DNA of 64,000 nucleotides from Klebsiella variicola (GTDB lineage Bacteria > Pseudomonadota > Gammaproteobacteria > Enterobacterales > Enterobacteriaceae): the NCBI RefSeq assembly GCF_000828055.2, contig NZ_CP010523.2, positions 3,286,001-3,350,000 of the forward strand, in the 5' to 3' direction. This document shows positions 61,098 through 64,000 of this stretch, in pieces. Within the stretch, counting starts at the first letter, position 1. Every line of letters begins with the position of its first letter. Position numbers and translations under genes: made by a program. The notes below the pieces were generated by a model. It did no database searches. It was not told the origin of the DNA and saw only the letters and a list, made by a program, of their open reading frames with translations.

Positions 61098-61295
61098 ATG
61101 CCCAGCGAAAAAGCCCGCAGCCTTGACCATTTCTATGAATTACTGGCGACAGGACAGCACCCGAAAATTGAACTCGATTTTGATGTCGCCGCGGACGATT
61201 TTTTTAAAATCGCCACCGAGTTTGGCGACATTGGCGCGAGGATCACCCGGGTTAACGAACGATTTATTATTAAGATCAAGCCGCCGAAAGCGTAA
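61098..61295 (+). CDS. Small soluble protein, 65 aa
   Basis: ATG with GGAGA eight bases upstream. Sequence is ordered and mildly acidic in the middle (HPKIELDFDVAADDFFKIATEFG) with a basic end (IIKIKPPKA); no membrane segment. Not recognised. It lies about 200 bp downstream of a Pho box on the same strand, so phosphate starvation control is possible. Confidence 0.6.
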   Translation: MPSEKARSLDHFYELLATGQHPKIELDFDVAADDFFKIATEFGDIGARITRVNERFIIKIKPPKA

Positions 61296-61353
61296 GCGCC
61301 CCCTGCCGCCTTGTTGGGTGCCACGCCAGCCGTCGCGGCCCGACAAGGTTTTC

Positions 61354-62148
61354 TTAACGAGCCGCGGTCTGACGCTCGGCAAAATAGTGCGCCGGTGTCG
61401 TCCCCATCGTTTTTTTGAACATGGTAATAAAGGCATTTACCGATTCATACCCCAGCTTAGCCGCCACGTTTTGTACCGAAACGCCGCTGGCCAGCTCCTG
61501 CAGGGCAATAATCAAATGCAGCTGCTGGCGCCAGCGCCCGAAGGTCAGGCCGGTCTCCCGCAGCATCACCCGGGCCAGCGAGCGCTCACTCAGCGCCAGA
61601 CGCTTCGCCCACACCGACAGGGTGCTGCGATCGTCAGGATGGCTGACCAGCCGGTCGGCCATCGCCCGAATTTTGGGATGTGCTGAGACGGGCAGATTCA
61701 GGCGCTGCGCCGGCATGGTCGCCAGTTCGTCAAGGGTCACTCGGACGAGTCTCCCGGCATGGCTATCCGCCACGTAATCCGCCCCCTCACGAGTGAGTCG
61801 CTCCACCAGCTCGTGGATCAGGGGAGAGAGCGCCAAAGTGCAGCAGCTGCCAGGCAGTGCGGCAGCGCCGGGTTCAATAAACAGATAATTGAGGCGCGCG
61901 TTCCAGGTGGCGGACACACTGTGCGGAATACCACCCGGGATCCATACCGCGCAGCGAGGTGGCACAATCCACAGGTTATTTTCCGCCCGACAACTCACTG
62001 CACCATACAGCACAATAATCAACTGCCCTTTGCGATGGGTATGCACCGGCACTTCCGCTTCATACTCGACAAAATCAAGATGACAGGCGACGGCCGGGCA
62101 GGACGCGGCGTCCGGATCGTACAGCGTATTGGCAAAAGGTGATGGCAT
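61354..62148 (-). CDS. AraC-family regulator, NimR paralogue
   Basis: 264 aa from ATG 62148 (the open frame continues to a TTG at 62214). Same architecture as nimR at 42443: cupin part EVPVHTHRKGQLIIVLYGAVSCRAENNLWIVPPRCAVWIPGG, HTH part LSVWAKRLALSERSLARVMLRETGLTFGRWRQQLHLIIALQEL. Divergent from a FUSC exporter gene, its likely target. The two regulators share long identical stretches in the HTH. Confidence 0.88.
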   Translation of the reverse strand: MPSPFANTLYDPDAASCPAVACHLDFVEYEAEVPVHTHRKGQLIIVLYGAVSCRAENNLWIVPPRCAVWIPGGIPHSVSATWNARLNYLFIEPGAAALPGSCCTLALSPLIHELVERLTREGADYVADSHAGRLVRVTLDELATMPAQRLNLPVSAHPKIRAMADRLVSHPDDRSTLSVWAKRLALSERSLARVMLRETGLTFGRWRQQLHLIIALQELASGVSVQNVAAKLGYESVNAFITMFKKTMGTTPAHYFAERQTAAR

Positions 62149-62225
62149 ACGATTGGCCAGATTCAGGTATTTTTTGACAGAATAGAGTATTTCGCCGCAA
62201 GCGCAAGCCAGCAATAATCCGCAGC

Positions 62226-64000
62226 ATGAACATTAACCGCTTTCGCCAGGCCTCCTGGCTGCGTGCCGCAGGCGCCGTCGCGCGCCCTTTCATGCCGCAA
62301 TCGACTTCAGCCGTCCTGCGCAGTGATGCCCAGGCAATACTCTTTTCCGCAAAGAGTTTCGCCGCGGCGATGCTGGCGTACTATCTTGCGCTATCCATCG
62401 GTCTGCAAAGGCCTTCGTGGGCCATCATCACTGTCTATATCGTGTCGCAGACCTCGGTGGGCGCATCGCTAAGCCGCAGCGTCTATCGCCTGCTCGGGAC
62501 CCTCGTCGGCGCGGCGGCCACCGTCTTCATCGTGCCCACCTTCGTTAACCAGCCGATCCTGTGTAGCGCCATGCTGGGCCTGTGGATCGCGGGTTGCCTG
62601 TGTCTGTCGCTGCTTGAGCGCACGCCGCGCGGATACGCTTTTTTGCTGGCGGGCTACACCGCGAGCCTGATTGGTTTCCCCGCCGTCTCCGTGCCCGGGA
62701 CCATCTTTGACCTCGCGGTCATTCGGGTGGAAGAGATCGCCATCGGTATCTTGTGCGCCGGATTGATTCACCGCTTCGTGCTGCCGGTGCGCATCGCCGG
62801 GCGGTTTAACAGCACGCTGGCACAGACGCTGGCAACCGCCCGGCAGCGGATCGCCGATACGCTGGCCGGTAAGCCGGTGGCGGCGGAAACCCTGCGGCTG
62901 GCGCTGAGCCTGCAGTTTCTGCAGGGCATCAACCACCATCTTCCCTGGGATGACGACCTCTCGGCTCCCCACCGCCAGGCCAGAAAAGCGATCCACGACC
63001 GGCTGGCGCGACTGTTAATTGTTAATGGCGAATTGTATGACCGTTTACAGAGGTGCGGGCAGCCACCTGACGACCTGCAGACGCTGCTAACGGAGGCAGA
63101 GGTCTGGCTGAGAGGTCCGGAAGCCCACAGAACGGCGCTCTCCGCCGACGGACTACTCTCCCGCTGCGAGCAGCTCATCAACCGGTGCGCCCCTGCGCAG
63201 ACGCTGAACGAGGCGCTGCGCGTTAGCCTGGTGCGCCACCTGGCGGAAGCCATCCGTCTCCTGCAGCAGAGCGAACGGCTGGCGAAGGCGATTTATCACC
63301 GCCGATCGCCAACCCTGCCACCTGACGCCCGCGCGGTAAAGGGCTATGTTTTCCATCGCGATCCGCTTAGCGCTCTGCGGACCGCCTTCGGCGCCTTCGT
63401 CATCATCCTCAGCGGCTGCCTGATCTGGATAGGCTCCGCCTGGCCCGATGGCGGCACTGCGGTCTCGATCCTCGGGGTCTGCTGTAGCCTGTTCGCCAGC
63501 TTCGATGCGCCGGCGGCGCAGCTGGTGAAATACCTGATCGGCTGCGTGTGGGGCGTGCTGTTCAGCCTGCTGTATAGCTTCGCCCTGCTGCCGCAGGTGA
63601 GCGAATTTGTCCTGCTGGCGGCGATGCTCGCCCCGGTCTATCTGCTGGCCGGTTCGCTGCAGGCGCGGCCGCCGACCACCTTTATGGCGATGGGCATCAC
63701 CCTGACGCTGCCGATATTGTGCGAACTGGGCCCCAGTTATCAGGGGGATTTCGCGACGGCGATGAATACCTCTATCGCGCTGTTTGTCGCCATCGGCTAT
63801 GCCGCGTTTGGTATGCGCCTGCTGCAAACCGTGCAGGCCGATGCCGCTGTCCATCGTCTGCTGACGCTGTGCCGTCACGATATCCGCCGCGCCGCGCGGG
63901 GCCGACTGGCGCACAATGCCCACCGCTGGACCAATCTTATGATCGACCGGACCGCTTTACTGCTGCCGCGGCTACCGCAGAGCGGGCCGGCCGCAGGTCA
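62226..64000 (+). CDS. FUSC-family aromatic/organic acid exporter (partial)
   Basis: Open from ATG 62226 to the window end (591 codons seen, no stop). N-terminal membrane block (AKSFAAAMLAYYLALSIGLQRPSWAIITVYIV ... LLGTLVGAAATVFIVP) and a second one from about residue 380 (ALRTAFGAFVIILSGCLIWIGSAWPDG) are the paired FUSC domains of the AaeB/YccS group. Exports aromatic acids or similar anions, presumably. Divergent from the AraC gene; the start codons are 77 bp apart. Confidence 0.88.
   Translation, partial: MNINRFRQASWLRAAGAVARPFMPQSTSAVLRSDAQAILFSAKSFAAAMLAYYLALSIGLQRPSWAIITVYIVSQTSVGASLSRSVYRLLGTLVGAAATVFIVPTFVNQPILCSAMLGLWIAGCLCLSLLERTPRGYAFLLAGYTASLIGFPAVSVPGTIFDLAVIRVEEIAIGILCAGLIHRFVLPVRIAGRFNSTLAQTLATARQRIADTLAGKPVAAETLRLALSLQFLQGINHHLPWDDDLSAPHRQARKAIHDRLARLLIVNGELYDRLQRCGQPPDDLQTLLTEAEVWLRGPEAHRTALSADGLLSRCEQLINRCAPAQTLNEALRVSLVRHLAEAIRLLQQSERLAKAIYHRRSPTLPPDARAVKGYVFHRDPLSALRTAFGAFVIILSGCLIWIGSAWPDGGTAVSILGVCCSLFASFDAPAAQLVKYLIGCVWGVLFSLLYSFALLPQVSEFVLLAAMLAPVYLLAGSLQARPPTTFMAMGITLTLPILCELGPSYQGDFATAMNTSIALFVAIGYAAFGMRLLQTVQADAAVHRLLTLCRHDIRRAARGRLAHNAHRWTNLMIDRTALLLPRLPQSGPAAG

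Noticed and set aside
1-64000. CRISPR arrays, insertion sequences, prophage genes, tRNA or rRNA genes
   Set aside because: I saw no regularly spaced repeats, transposase or integrase motifs, or cloverleaf/rRNA segments. The HTH_39-like gene alone is not evidence for a phage.

Overview
The window looks like a chromosomal segment of an enteric gammaproteobacterium, most likely Klebsiella (K. pneumoniae complex or a close relative). The basis is the order yeaK-yeaL-nimR-nimT ... yeaO-yoaF-dgcP-yoaK-yoaJ ... leuE as in E. coli, proteins close to E. coli UmuDC, DinI, LeuE, LpxP and AnsB, a GC-rich sequence, and many added metabolic cassettes. Genus is inferred from recall, not from a database search. 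I see no rRNA, tRNA, insertion sequence, prophage or CRISPR array.

Layout. 0-7.6 kb: start of a LysR gene, a DHA1 exporter, and a minus-strand operon (class III aminotransferase, AhpD-like protein, polar amino-acid ABC importer, C45 Ntn-hydrolase) next to an RpiR regulator, with two matching dyads in the promoter region. 7.8-14.5 kb: regulators paired with SDR enzymes, an old-yellow-enzyme reductase and a secreted SnoaL-like protein. 14.5-20.5 kb: an MgtB-type Mg2+ ATPase behind a long leader, then a Na/Pi transporter with a PhoU domain and a SLOG protein. 20.8-24.3 kb: a TetX-like monooxygenase, a TetR repressor and a DHA2 exporter, with a near-perfect tetO-like palindrome before the exporter. 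24.4-35.4 kb: the most striking locus. It holds an SDR lacking its catalytic Tyr/Lys, a GntR regulator with two winged helices, an amino-acid ABC importer, an M20 hydrolase, an enolase-superfamily enzyme, a creatinase/ectoine-hydrolase-like M24 protein, a DapA-like lyase, a free-standing CTP-synthase-type glutaminase domain and a class I aminotransferase. Two of its promoters share a 28-bp dyad element.

35.4-39.9 kb: an AT-rich block with a TetR gene, a secreted BPL_N-type protein and umuDC, followed by dinI; umuDC and dinI each have a LexA box. 40-50 kb: core enteric genes (heptosyltransferase-like gene, yeaKL, nimRT, yeaO, yoaF, dgcP, yoaK, yoaJ, leuE, lpxP) with added small genes, a candidate sRNA and a His-rich lipoprotein. 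51-59 kb: ansB, a c-di-GMP pair (HD-GYP and GGDEF), an LpdC-like decarboxylase with its LysR regulator, a Spy-like periplasmic protein and a diverged EAL protein. 59-64 kb: small orphan genes, a good Pho box, a NimR paralogue and a FUSC exporter cut by the window end.

Themes are uptake and breakdown of amino-acid derivatives under dedicated regulators, drug or aromatic efflux, Mg2+/phosphate homeostasis, SOS response and c-di-GMP signalling. Functions come from motifs and recall of families; substrates of the catabolic loci are inference.
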